DNA of 64,000 nucleotides from NCBI RefSeq assembly GCF_027596085.1, contig NC_072452.1, positions 8,397,290-8,461,289 of the forward strand. Reading direction: 5' to 3'. The notes under the pieces are model-generated. The model made no database searches. It saw nothing but the letters and a program-made list of their open reading frames with translations, and had not been told where the DNA came from. This stretch comes from Anoplopoma fimbria (taxonomy: Eukaryota; Chordata; Actinopteri; Perciformes; Anoplopomatidae). How positions within the stretch are numbered: the stretch's first letter is position 1; every line of letters begins with the position of its first letter. This document shows, one piece after another, positions 12,976 through 25,143 of the stretch. The position numbers and the translations under genes were made by a program.

Positions 12976-13241
12976 CCACAGACAACGTATTCATAAGCAT
13001 CCAGTGACTTATAGGCTCGTAATTTCTCTCTGGTGTACACGCTCGGTTTCTCTATTAAGTACGTATATATATCTGGCCACTGTATATTCGGCCACTTGTT
13101 GACGTCTTCAACCCACTCAGTAATAGTACACGGATCTGGAAGTCGGACACCATTTGTCAAAGTCAACTTGTTAAAGTAAAATTCGCGATCTTTTGTTGAT
13201 AATTCCCTTGCATAGCTTGACAAGCTGTTGATCTCTGCCAT
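12831..13241 (-). pseudogene. N-terminal fragment of the transposon's second ORF (YqaJ/SWIM-type fish element protein)
   Basis: Reading leftward from ATG at 13241 (an upstream in-frame ATG is at 13268), the peptide begins MAEINSLSSYARELSTKDRE and continues with FYFNKLTLTNGVRLPDPCTI and YIEKPS/YTREKLRAYKSLDAY-type text. I recall this beginning from many predicted fish proteins with SWIM and YqaJ-nuclease domains. Similarity stops after KYHDIDS near 12950; the last 37 or so residues are antisense to the THAP ORF's third exon and are presumably meaningless. All catalytic parts are absent, so the copy is dead. Confidence 0.6.
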
Positions 13242-15284
13242 ACTTCTGTTGCCAGACTGCGCGCGCATGCGTTCTACGTCATCATTGTATACAAACAGTA
13301 AAAGGGTCTATAGACATTTGGTTTCTATACTGCTAATTTGTTATGTTAGTGCCCTTAACCTGACCATAACAAGCATTTTATCATGCTCTAGTTGGGAATA
13401 TTGGATATCGCATTGAAAGAGAGGACTTTAATGGGTAAACAAATTACATTGGTCGATAATGAACATTTTGAGGTACGGTCAGTATCAACATTTGGTGACT
13501 GGCAGATATGTTGACGTCCGCCACCACTCAAAACTATGTTTTGAGTTTCTTTACTTCCTTTGAATGTTTGACCTTCTTTCAAGAACAATTTGCTGTTGCA
13601 TATGAGTAATACATAAACATAATTTTAGAAGAAAGCTGTGGGTTTTCTTTACTGATCTAGCCACTTATGTTGTTTGCTTTTAGGTTTTTGAGTTAATATC
13701 TCTGCTATTGACCTGTATCTAAACTCAAAGCATTGTAAGCTTATTTCCTAACTTCCAATTAGCAGACTACACATGTCAAGAAGTCCAGTGAAGTTTGAGG
13801 TCATTGGTGTAACTACAATTAATTATTTCCTGGAGGGCCCTGAGTTTCCAGACAGTTTGGACATGATCCACCAGCGCCTCCATTTCGCCTTGTCATAATG
13901 ATTGTGAGGCTTTCTCGCACTCTTGCTCATGCTGTTCATCAGGCAAGAAAGAGAAAACAATGCCATGGCATGACCCTGCCTTTGAAGAGGGAGCCTTGTT
14001 GGACATTTGGCATTCCACTGGCACGGCATCACAGGTTCTACTTCTCCACATATCAGCTTGTGCTGCTCAGATAATACAATGTGACCTGACCGAAAATAGT
14101 CCATTACATTGATTGTGTTGGCCGGCACTACCACCAATTACACGTCCCTCTTTGATCCAAAATTACACCTGAATGCATCTGAGATATGAAGTACTGGCTT
14201 CAATCAAATGTACAGACTAACAAATCCTATCCTCTCTCATATAACACAAACTGTCTCTGCAGGGAAATGCGGGAAAACTGCTCAGCATCACTCGACAGGC
14301 CTGACTGACAAGGATTAGCTTCAGTGCTTCATAGTTGGTTGTCCCAGTTAATGCCTGTTCAGGTAATCATCGTTTCTGAGACTTTTGAATTATGATTACA
14401 TTCACAGTCACAGGTAAACTGTAAGAGAAATAAATAAATACAAAGCCAAGTTTGAGAGATCCAGCAAGTTGTTTGACAGCACTTAAAGCTGTTTAAGGAC
14501 TCTTCTATCCAGCTGGTTTGAGTATTATCACTTTTGCAGTTTTCCAAAAACATTAAAAAGTTGCTTTTCTTATAATTAGATACTTTTTTGGACAAGAGTA
14601 AATCATTAGGTTGAGAATAAATACATATTTAGAACAATACCCTGGTATGTGTGTTGATTGTTCAAAGTTTTGGCACCCTAGATGTGGTAAACCACCTGGT
14701 GTTATTTCCACATGTAGTAACACATCCATGTACACAGGAGAACAAAAAGAGGTGGGTTGATCTGAGGCTACAGATAAGATTACCCTTAAGGTAACATTAG
14801 CCTTAGGACAGTACATTAAGCTTTTCATTGTCTCTCTGTCATCCATCATTATCATGACTGCACATGCAGTTCAAGTATTTGAAGTTGCTATGCTACAATT
14901 GTGATGTACTACTTTGGATATAGCAGGGCAGATTAGCACATTTTTTCTCACATTTCTTTGGCTTTGCTTCCCACTGAAAAAGACAGGATCCCCGAGGAGA
15001 GTGCAGACATTTGACCTGTGCCACTGCAAGGACACCAAATTAGGAAGAAACACATTCATTACAGAAAAAATGAAAATACGACACTTCATGTAGAGCTTGG
15101 CGCCGTGCCGAAAACTTAGAGATAAGAACCCAAAGGCTGAGTTGTTCAAAGGAGATACAGCAGGTCCATTTGGCCGGCTGAAGTCACTGTTACGGGCAGT
15201 TTCTGAAAATAACACTTAAAGTGAAGTTATCAGTGAGTCACTTAACTCATTTATCCTCTTTGGGTTTAAACACACAGACTTTAT

Positions 15285-15406
<122 letters not shown>

Positions 15407-17783
15407 AACTGACCTCATGAGACAGTCTGATGAAGTTGTCAGACAGAAACAACAACATCTTGTGCTTGAACCAGTCACCAATTTTTTTATATTGCAGTAC
15501 CACCCACAGAGAGAGGCGAAAAAAAAGAAAAAGCTTTATCCCACACACCATGGGCTCTTTGAAAGGGAAAACTATCCTCCAGGGGAATAAAAAGGACATT
15601 CAGAGATTATTCATTTAAACATCCAGCCTTAGCTAAACCAGTAATAATCCAAGTGTTATTTAATGGGTAAATTATTGCTACCTGCCATATGAATTCCCCT
15701 AAAATACAAAACTCCTTCACTGTCGTTATTTTGATTAACACAAGTATGTAAAAGGGAGGAGATTTACTAACTTTGTTCCTCTCTGGTTCCGCACCCCTCC
15801 TCCTCATAGTAAGGCAATTCGAATATACCAATTATGATTATAGTATTACTTAAGATATCAATCATGGTATAATGAATACCTCCCTTGTGTCTTTACCACA
15901 AAGCTGCAATGACCACTTCCCCGTGGTAATATCTTGCTTCACAATGCACAATAGGAAAATCAATGCCCTATACATGTTCTGGTGTCATTATTCAATTGAT
16001 TGTTGACTTCCTCCTCTCTTGTCTATTTAGATCAATCCCCAGTTCTTCTTGAGAATCCTGGCACAAAAAGAAGAAGGAAAAAAAAACATCTCTTTGTCAA
16101 ACACAAAGGACCTCTTTGTAAAACCAAAGCAGCAGACGATTTGCTGGCGACTCTGATGACATTGATCTCTAACAAGCTTCATCCATCCCCTTAACTTAAA
16201 AAAAACATTTTTCTCTCCGAAACCTTTTTAGTGTGAAAAACTTAAATATATGGACCGTTTTTCTCTCCAGTGTTAAGAAGAAATTTAGCAGGCAGTCTGT
16301 GAAAAGGTGATATAATGCCTGAGAAAATCCCTCACCTCCCCCTTCAGTCCAACAGGCTACCCCTCAATGACCCTGTTTTCCTGAGAGAGGACGATAAACG
16401 GTGCGGCACCAACCTATATTTCCCTGAGAGAGGACGATAGAGACTGTGGGATGCTGGTTTCATTAATATTGATAACTCTTCCTCCGCACCCAAGTCACGT
16501 CCAAACTTATAGAACTCTGTGAACTCTCACGTTTACTCTGAACCAGGCTTTGGTATCCAAAGATGATTTTATAGAAACAGCCTAGACTCAAGAGTTCCTG
16601 ATTGCAATGTGAATATGGGCATCTTTTATGAAGACAATTAAGAAAATTCATTGACTAATCAAAAGTCTGTAAAGGAAAGGGCCATCTTTCAGCATTGTAT
16701 TATATACAATGTGCAAAAGGACACAGAGCCATTTTTTTAATAGAGTAGCTTAATGCACCCACTTGTGTATTCGTGCAGTCTGGGCTGTATATGTGTGTTG
16801 TAGGAACAAGGAAGGACCTCTAGAGGACGAATATTCTTTAAACACAACATTGAAGAAAACTAAGTAAGTGACAGCACAATGACGATTCTGCCTCAAACCT
16901 CTCTAGTCAAAACTTTCAGACTATTTCACAAGGCTGGAAATTCCTCAGTTGACGGTTTGACTTCATCGTCAATAAAATAATAAATCTAGTGTCAGATTAA
17001 CGAGAAGTTCATAGCGGGAACGGCAGTCAGTCAAACATTAATCTATGAATCTGGATATGCAGTCGTTGTAAAAATATTTTAAGAGGTTCCAGAGAGAAAT
17101 TGCACAAACAAACACCAACTAAGCCTAAAGAAAACCTGCCAAAACAAATGAAATGCCAGTGAGGTCTGTCCATGATGAAAAACAAATCTTTTGTGGTTCA
17201 GAATCACAAAGGGCCTTGTCAATAACAGAGACAGAGCCGTGGATCGGGGCGCAGAATCCACTCTATGACTTGACCTTTCTGCACGTCCGTCCACTCTTTT
17301 CCTCATCTGCCCTCCTCACCCTGCCACATGCACACACACATTACATCATTACTCTCGTCTCGTTTTTCCTTTTGTTTCCCTACTTTCCATCCCTCACACA
17401 CATGAGATCACCGCATTGATTTCATTCCAGCTGTTACGGTTTGGGGGCATCTGGGAGACATTCCAGTGCAGAGCCCTCTTGTCCAGCCATGTAATTCTCA
17501 ACAGCTGCAGAACATACAGCTATGACACTTGAGCGAGGACACCAGCAGAACTTAATTAAATCTGAATCTGTCCTAGGCCAACGTGCATGTTCCACATTAT
17601 TATCTACAATATTATTGCGAGGTAATAATAATGCTTAGATGATGACTGCACAAGTGATCATACAACAAGAATTTAATGTCTGAGCTGTTACTTCAACTGG
17701 TTGGAGGGCTGTTCATTTTAAACAGAAACCACAACGAGTTTAGATTAGACTTAAAGTCGTGCTGTCAACTGTTACCCTCTGGG

Positions 17784-17795
17784 GACATCTAGTGG
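17784..17795 (-). promoter_or_regulatory. Partial CTCF-type motif upstream of il12b
   Basis: On the minus strand this reads CCACTAGATGTC, agreeing with the CTCF core except at one G of the GGC. It is about 2.5 kb before the il12b start codon and faces away from the downstream motif at 26.76 kb. Confidence 0.2.
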
Positions 17796-19250
17796 TCAGA
17801 CATAAACACTACATAGAGGATATACACCAGTTTAAAAAACCTGTGGCTGAAATCACGTGGTCCTCTTTTTTGTTGGGGGTCTCACAGACCCCACTATTGA
17901 ATGTGTAAAAATAGATATTCAAATATAAGCCTCTTTATTTACTTCTGACCTTATAAAACCAAAATGTAGTATGCAGGTTTCATCCCTCTATGGTAATGCC
18001 TTGACATCAAATACACTAAAATATGTAGTAGGTCAGCATTGAGCATAGTCCATAAAAATCTTGATCATTTTATGAATGTATTCCCGGCAATAATTCAGTT
18101 AATTTATGTTTACAGTGTTGCAGTTGGCTGGAATAAATACTACAAAGGTACGTTCAGAGAGAGAGCTATATAAACCCAATCCTAGCGCATGTTGTATTAT
18201 TGACACAAACCAAACAGTGCTTCTGGACATTTGGGTAACTTCAAAATGGTTGAGTGTAACTTCTCAGTACAAAAATATAGCAATTCTTGAAAAACTAAAC
18301 AACATTTTTCAGTTTTTAGTAAATATCCTATTTAGTTTCCACCTTCTATTATTTGCTCAAAAGGCAGTTTGTCTGCCTTTTTTTATGTTGTGATTCATCT
18401 TCTTTTGTCATTTGTGTGAAATTGTGTAAATCTTCAGTTGGGGCATCACATCTGTAAAATGATGACGGAACAGGCCTTATGGAATCCAGTTCTTTGTCTG
18501 TCGACCTAGTTGGACCAAGTCCAATCTACTGACTCATCCTTCTTTTCATTCATCATATCTCAATCTCATTGACTCATTTGCTGTCCATTTCGTTATCCTA
18601 TCCTAAATCTGTCGTATTATCAGCCTCATGGACGTGGCCTTCTTCTTTTAGCTGGCCAACCTATTTATTTTTTACACCAATTCCTTGGATTCACTTTAAG
18701 GTTGAGTTTCTCAGATGAAGTTTAGGAGTTAAGGAGTTTGTTTCCTATTATTACTGTAATACACATCCTGTTCTCGTGTGGGTTGTCTTGTTACAGTATC
18801 ACATCATACATCAGCTGTTGAGTACTTTCTATGTTGTCTTTTGGGAAAGAGTTGTCTGTGGCTGACAATAAAAGAAGGTCAAACCTGTTTTAAGATGTAG
18901 GGAATACCCTTCTTTATTCTGAAGGCTGTGGGCCGGAAGTGTTACTACTGATGCTGCAAGTGAGCACAAGCAATTAAAGACCAGGTGTGTTTCCTGGGAT
19001 AACGAAACAACCTTTTTTTGGCCGAAGTTTTGCCAGAGGACGCCAAGTAGGTCTTTCTCCCTTCAATACATTTCAAATAATTCCCTCCAATTCCACTGGA
19101 AATATGCATGACACTAATATTTATATCTTTCATTTTAAAGAGGCTCTGGGGGAAAAGTCTTAACATTAAACAGGTAACGTTATTGTAACTATGCAACTAT
19201 GTGTCAACCTGCCAACAGGTGCTCGTTCAGCAGAATGTCCTGACTAAAAT

Positions 19251-19260
19251 GAAAATGAAA
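19251..19260 (+). promoter_or_regulatory. IRF/ISRE-type site upstream of il12b
   Basis: GAAAATGAAA is an exact GAAANNGAAA interferon-regulatory-factor element, about 1 kb before the il12b start codon and about 300 bases before the suggested TATA-like box. IRF1 and IRF8 are known activators of mammalian IL12B. Binding here is not shown. Confidence 0.3.
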
Positions 19261-19499
19261 TACATGCCAAACACGCACTGCACATGTAAGAAGTCACATC
19301 TAACAAACAACGGTGATATTAAAGGTTAACGTTTCAAATACCCAACAAAGATACCCCTCAAATGATGCTGAGTGATATAGAGGGTCGTTAGGAGGAGGCG
19401 TAGGGACGGAGTGAGTGAGCTTTTGGTGGCTGGATGCCTCTGTTGATGCTCTGCTGGAAAGCGAAGTTCCTTTGGACTTTTTCCTCCTCTATAGGACCA

Positions 19500-19590
19500 T
19501 GATGGGGATTTCTGTCTCTGACATGTCAGCATGTCTCTCACATAAAAGTCGCGCAGAATCGCAGAATCGGAGAGAGATATGCCAAGGTAG
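19500..19590 (+). promoter_or_regulatory. il12b: Possible il12b core promoter and short non-coding exon 1
   Basis: The il12b start codon sits right after a splice acceptor, so transcription should begin upstream. This stretch has a 9/10 NF-kappaB-like site GGGGATTTCT (19504-19513), a TATA-like CATAAAAG (19541-19548) and a donor-like AAG|GTAGGA with GT at 19587. A start near 19570 would give a very short non-coding exon spliced to 20250. An IRF-type GAAAATGAAA lies upstream at 19251-19260. NF-kappaB and IRF control of mammalian IL12B is established; the placement here is inference. Confidence 0.35.
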
Positions 19591-19991
19591 GATTGCTTTT
19601 TTTTTTGGGACCGATTCGACATGTTGTTACTTGTTTAACTTGATTAACTTTAAGATGTGTCATTAATCCAACCGTAGAGTAATTGAACAATGTGTAGCAG
19701 CGGGTTTAGGAAATATTGTTTATGTAAATACATAGTACAAAGTATATATGCGATTACAAACCATAAAATATATTATACATTACATTTCATCTGGGTTTTG
19801 TCAGTATCATGAAATATTTTTATTTTACGTACATGCAGTTATTTGATTGACGTCCTTCACAAGGATAATAACATAGCTAGTGGCTCTCTGTAACTTTGGT
19901 TTTGGATAAATAGTGTGTTCATTTTGGCTATGTGAGTGTCATTTTTTTTTTAATGTCAGAATGGTGGGTTTAGCCTGCACTCTTAGATATT

Positions 19992-20001
19992 GGGATTTTC
20001 C
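19992..20001 (+). promoter_or_regulatory. NF-kappaB consensus site upstream of the il12b start codon
   Basis: GGGATTTTCC fits GGGRNWYYCC at every position and lies about 250 bases before the il12b ATG, in the inferred first intron or 5' flank. One ten-base match is expected by chance every few tens of kilobases, so its weight comes from position. Confidence 0.35.
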
Positions 20002-20249
20002 ATTCTCTTCCTTTTTTAATTTAGATTTTATTTATCAATTTACTATTATTCAGATCATTTCCCCCAAATTTGTTGAGTGTTTTTGAGTTGAATACATCAA
20101 GTTATGGCATTTTGTGTCATCAACACATGTAATGTCAATAGCATGTGCATTCAAGCGTCATATCTGTAGTGACTTTGTTGTTTACCTTGTGCTCTCTTTT
20201 CTAAAAACGAGTTCACCTTCTCCCTCTCTGTCTTCTCTTTGTTATTCAG

Positions 20250-22566
20250 ATGAAGTTATTTGTTTTCAGTTTCGTCTGTGCATTTCTGCAAGTCAGTCAT
20301 CAAAATCCAACCAGCCAGTGGATTATGACGCCCCACGGTATGCTTGATCTCTATGGAAATGTATTACTCACTCCCAGATCAAATTCGTTCTTTCATTCTT
20401 CCTTAACCTACCTTTATTTCTGTGTGTCCTCTGTTAGTTTTGGTTTTGGTTATGGATGGCACTTTGAGCCAGCAGTCCCTTAGCTGCCTAGAGCGGCCAG
20501 AGGAGCTTCTGATGAGAGTCAACAATGAAGAGGATATTTCTTGGAGGAAGAACGGAGAGGAGGAAGCACAGGAGGAAGCACAGAAAGGAAACACATACCT
20601 GCTAGATCTGAAGGAAAGCTTTGGAGGGGGAAACTACACCTGCCACAGTAAGGATGGGGCACTCCTCAATTACACCGAGGTCCTGATCCAAGATGATGAA
20701 AGTGACACGAGGAGAATTCTTTTGCAAACCAACCCAGGTGCGGTCCAATTTGAAATACTGCATTGCCATTGTTATACAGAAGCTAGTATTTCATCTGGTA
20801 AATTCCCCCTTGGGTTTTTTTGTGTTCCACCTTTTTCTTTAGGAAATTATTTAGATTGCTCTGCTAAAAATTACAACGGAGAGTTCAAATGCTCTTGGAC
20901 CTGGCACAAGAAACGCGTTGGCAAAGTAGCATTTATCAAAGCTCGACGGTAAGCTCACAAACTGCTGAAATCTTTCTGTTTCGCTGTCCAATAATAACAC
21001 AGTATTCAAGCTGATGTCAGAGCTGAGACTACACAGTGACATCCATAAATGACTCCTAATGAAAGGATACATAACACAGTACTTTTTATATGTCATTTAA
21101 AGATCAAGGTCAAGGCTTTTACAGCTGTATTTTTTTTGCATGGAATCTGATTCCGAGTTATGTATGTTCTGCTTTTTCACCTATTTGTCTATGAGAAACT
21201 GTTACAACGTCTTGGCCTGAAATTCAAAGCCAAATTTCCAGAATCATCGTGCCGTCTGAATAATAGGACACATTTTATGCTGTTCTATGCAGTGTTTCTC
21301 AAGACGATGAAACTGAGTGTTCTGTGGATGAAAGCGGTCGGCGTTGGACATGCTCTTCAGGTCAGGGTAACTTCAGCTGTTCGGTGAACGACAGCAGACC
21401 CTGGATATCGTGCTTGGACCAGCAGCACTGCCCCTACGCCGAGGAGAGACAGCCGATCCACATCACCGTCTACGTGAGGACGGAGCACTTCCTGGTGGAG
21501 AACTACTCCAAATACTTTTACCTGTCAGAGATAGGTGAGAAATCCCTGGGTGTCAAATACTTTTTTAGTTTTGGCACATAATACAGCGTTGTTTTTTTAT
21601 GTCTTTCTGTTTCTGTCTTTGTTTTCATCTCACTCTATCTTTTGCGTTCACTCTCGATAGTGAAACCTGACATGGTGACGATCATCAGTGAAGTCAACAG
21701 CCCGATGATAGAGTGGAGTTACCCGAGCTCCTGGAGCAGTCCCTACTCCTACTTCCCTCTCACTTTCCAAGTTTTACAGCTTAAGGGGCGATGCAAAAGG
21801 GTTGACAACCCGTGCACTGTCTCAACAGGCACCAAGGTAAGAGGGACCTACTGAATTGATCTGCCAAAGTAAAGTGACCATAATATAGAAATGTCACTTA
21901 AAATATAACATTTGTGTCAAATGACAAACCATGAAGTTACTCCACACAAAGGATGATGTGATGTCATTTATGTTTTATTCCTCAGATCTCGACTGTCCAC
22001 TCTACTTGTCAGTTCAAAGCCAAGCGCAGAGCTAAGTGCGTCTGTATCCGGGCTAAGGATGTTCTTGTTAACTCACAGTGGAGCGACTGGAGACATAGCA
22101 GGTCAGTTATCCTCAGGGTTTTCCAACCTTTTGTCAGTCACCTGACTCCTCCAACCAAACAGGGTCTACCTTCTTGGTAGCTTTAACTCTCTGCCAGGTT
22201 GTCTGTTGTTTTTTTCTTGCTTGTTAGTTTTGACAAAAAATAAATTTTCACTGCTTTCTGTTGTGAGTTTTGATGTATCAAAACGGGAGAAAATATCTTC
22301 TGTTAATTACATTTTTACTTCTATTTTTACTGATTTCGCACTGATTATTAGACTACTTGCCTTACATAGTAACATTCTAGACACGTGTAAATTCTATTTT
22401 GAAAAGTGCAAAATTAATACATTTTGCTTGCTTACTTGGAATATAAATGGAAAATAATAGTTATTTAAGACTAATGTCCTTATTATTTGTTTTCCATTAC
22501 AGATTGACACACAAGAGGAAAAAACATCAGCAGAAACAAATAACAAATCTTACAGAAGAAAGATAA
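20250..22566 (+). CDS. il12b: Interleukin-12 subunit beta (p40), complete, 7 coding exons
   Basis: Secreted cytokine subunit that pairs with p35 to form IL-12 and with p19 to form IL-23, driving Th1/Th17-type immunity. Coding exons: 20250-20337, 20438-20737, 20843-20948, 21293-21534, 21661-21836, 21986-22101 and 22503-22566. All introns are GT-AG and phases join cleanly into 363 codons plus TAA. Seen: a hydrophobic signal peptide (about residues 1-17); an Ig-like D1 domain with C46, W65 and C98; D2 starting GNYLDCSAKNYNGEFKCSW (130-148), closely like mammalian p40; the block CPYAEERQPIHITVYV; a D3 fibronectin-III domain starting VKPDMVTI with WSYPSSWSSPYSYFPLTF; and WSDWRHS (336-342), a degenerate WSXWS motif. 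Mammalian p40 also has seven coding exons after a non-coding first exon. The ATG directly follows a strong acceptor (TTATTCAG), so a 5' non-coding exon is expected. Oddity: a lysine/arginine-rich C-terminal tail. Fish have several p40 paralogues; linkage to ebf1 argues for the true IL12B orthologue, but the a/b/c label cannot be set here. Confidence 0.88.
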
Positions 22567-22690
22567 TCTCTTTACATGTCATGTTATTTATGTTTTTATA
22601 TATATTTATATTTTCCTTATTTTATATAATGTAGTTTGTAAGACGTAGCTACTTTTAATCATGAGTGAATAATTAAAATGATATTTAACA
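22567..22690 (+). promoter_or_regulatory. il12b: il12b 3' UTR with ATTTA motifs and poly(A) signal
   Basis: Directly after the il12b stop codon the DNA is strongly AT-rich and holds ATTTA pentamers at 22586-22590 and 22604-22608, the core of AU-rich mRNA-decay elements common in cytokine messages. ATTAAA at 22672-22677, a frequent variant poly(A) signal, would give a 3' UTR of only about 125 bases. Confidence 0.5.
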
Positions 22691-23723
22691 CAACCTTTTT
22701 CGTTTCCTGCCTAATACAAAACATCATAACCTCACATGTCCTATTGCTGTGGATTGCATTTCCCTTTGTTTCACAGTTACAATCAGCAGCTTCATCCTAA
22801 TCCGAGCAATAATCATAATAAATCATGTTTAGCTTTGGCTGATAACATTGGCTTAATATTTATTGAAACTTTGTACAAGGTTTTCTTTTGCACCCAATTC
22901 TCAATCAAGGCCTGTACTATACACTCACTCAACCTTGTACCTTTAGTAGAGAACAGAAACCTCCATAGTTGTTTCTATTTGACCAATAAACAAAAGGTTT
23001 AAATGTCAGAATCTTTTCCCAAACCAGTAAGGTAACATTGTGGTTTTTGGTAGAAACTCTCCTCCTCACACTGTAGTTTTTGTGTCGCCCTCTTCTCCCA
23101 TCTCTCTCTTGCTCTCTCGGTCCTTCTCCTGAGTACAGCTGTGGATTCATCAGACGTACCACCGAATCACAATAGTGGGACTTACCATCCTGTATCTGCT
23201 TTACATCATAAAACACATTAGTAAAGTAACAAGTCACATGTTTACATTGGATCTGCTGACCAACAACACTTTAAAACCAAGGGTTAAAATTGCAGCCTAT
23301 AAACTAATGTAAATGAGGTAATGAAATAGTCTCAGTAATATGAAAACTGAGCTGTCAGACAGGGTTCCTCAATATGCTTTGTTTCAAACATCCCTATGAG
23401 GGGACTCTCACATACACTATATTGATAGTTAAGTGCCAACAGCAGGGCATTGACCTCTAAATCATAAAGAAAGGGCTCATGTTTCTGCTGTTGGGTAACC
23501 GCATCAGTCACTGATCCATCTGCAGTGACAGTAACTTTTTCCCTCTGACATTAGAGGAAGTGTCTGCGTTACTCAGCCTTACAATAACAGTGATTGAGGT
23601 TAAACCACAGTTCACTAACAGCATGATAGTATAACTATATTACTCCAGTGCTTGTGACAGTCGTATTTATCACTAGCAGTAACTGGAATCACAGTGAGAT
23701 GTATTGGGTTTGTCTGGTGTAGT

Positions 23724-24130
23724 GGTTCCCGACCTTTTTGGCTTGGGACCCTTTTAAGGGGAAGCATTGTAAACATGTGACTCCTCATCATAGGTTATAG
23801 CCTTTGGACTTAAGTTGTAAGCAGTTAAACCAAATAGGTATTTCCTTATTCTCTTTTTCATATAAAGAGAAAATATCTAGTATTTTACAAGAAAAACAGC
23901 TAAAATTACATTAAATCAGCATTTTACTTTTGTAACCGAAATAATGTTTTGCTATATAATTGCTATTCCTGTCATCATTCATCAACTTGTGACTTAAGGA
24001 CTCCTTTTATGTAGTCCAGACAGTGGAGAATGTAAACACAAATTGTATTGTAGATACAGCAATTTCCAGAAAAACAATGTATAGACTGATCCAAAAATAA
24101 TCCCTCTCAATCATCACTTATGACCCACTA
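23724..24130. mobile_element. hAT-like MITE remnant (GTGGTTCCC family), copy 1
   Basis: It begins GTGGTTCCCGACCTTTTTGG, the typical start of vertebrate hAT-derived repeats, and has an internal GTAAGCAGTTAAACC block shared with the copy near 63.4 kb. The right end is uncertain. Confidence 0.5.
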
Positions 24131-25143
24131 GAAGTGAGTGGTGAATTCTGTTTCTCTGCCATCTGCCTGTATTTTCTCTTTTCTACATATTTCTCTTTCT
24201 TTTTTTATTCATCTTTGCCAGGCATAACAAAAACTGGTAACCACCCTGTCGTACAACACTTGGAAGTATCACATTTAAAATTGTATTCAAAATGGAAAAT
24301 GCAAACTGTTTTATTCTTCCTGAAATATATATGTAATCATACAGCCACAGAGTCCTAATATTCAGTAGATATAGTAAGTGTACAAGGCACAAATAAGATG
24401 AGAAACGTTTGCTTGGGAACCAGACCTGTCTGAAATCTCATGTTGTTTTGTCTCTCTTGCATTTGCGATGCAAATTCGTAGTCATTTATCTCTAATAACA
24501 GAGAGCCTAATTACAGATCTTTGAATTTATTTACATTTTAAATCCCATAGAAACATTTGTGTCTTTTTACTCTACTAATTTATGGAAACAGAATAAGTGC
24601 TTTGCAATGATGATTTGTTAATTCATTACTCTATGGGAATTAATCACCCTTCAGATAAAAAAAAAAAGCAGATCCAACTACCCAAAATTAGAGTGCATTA
24701 TTAACGGATACACAGATTGATTTATTACCAAAATTCCATGTCACATGTGAGAAAAGCCCAGACCAACAACTTCACACCTAAAGAATTGTAAGCCACTCTT
24801 CCCAGTACTGGCCCTTAACTGGTCAGGAGGCGGCGGTGAACCATCTCTTCACTTCCCCGTCACAAAAAGCAGAAGCAGTAAAGTGATGTAAGTGCTTTCG
24901 GGGCCAACACACTGCACCCGACACCCCTGACCTTTGAGTTGTTTGCTTTGTGTTCAGGAGGCCCTTGACACATTTTTGGTAAACGTTTCTACTTCGCCTT
25001 CCATTTCCCGCTGTAAGAAAAGTCAAAGGGGTGAACAATGTTGTAATTCATGCCGTGTCACTGTTGAAGGAAAAGTACATAAATCCATATGTCAATGGTC
25101 AAATAACAGATTACGGAGGTGATCAGTGTTGAGTTCTAACAGC

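Larger units (their letters stand above)
12055..13313. mobile_element. 1.26-kb TIR DNA transposon, internally deleted, THAP plus second-ORF type
   Basis: Both ends carry the same inverted sequence: CTATAGACCCTTTTAC at 12055-12070 and its exact reverse complement at 13298-13313. The similarity continues inward, patchily, to GGCAACAGAAG (12105-12115) and its complement (13243-13253). CTATAG is itself a palindrome, so the exact border between terminal repeat and target duplication (perhaps TA) cannot be fixed. Inside are a spliced THAP-domain ORF on the plus strand and the N-terminus of a second ORF on the minus strand, running toward each other and meeting near 12950. The arrangement suggests an autonomous two-gene element that lost its middle. 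The ISL2EU superfamily, which I recall as pairing a THAP-bearing transposase with a YqaJ-nuclease protein, is the best guess; P or Harbinger relatives are alternatives. Confidence 0.8.

Noticed and set aside
14871..15215. 114-codon minus-strand open frame
   Set aside because: No domain, no signal features, no splice context; composition like random AT-rich DNA.
20422..20952. 176-codon open frame taken as an intronless gene
   Set aside because: It reads through il12b exons and the intron between 20737 and 20843; splicing gives the family sequence.
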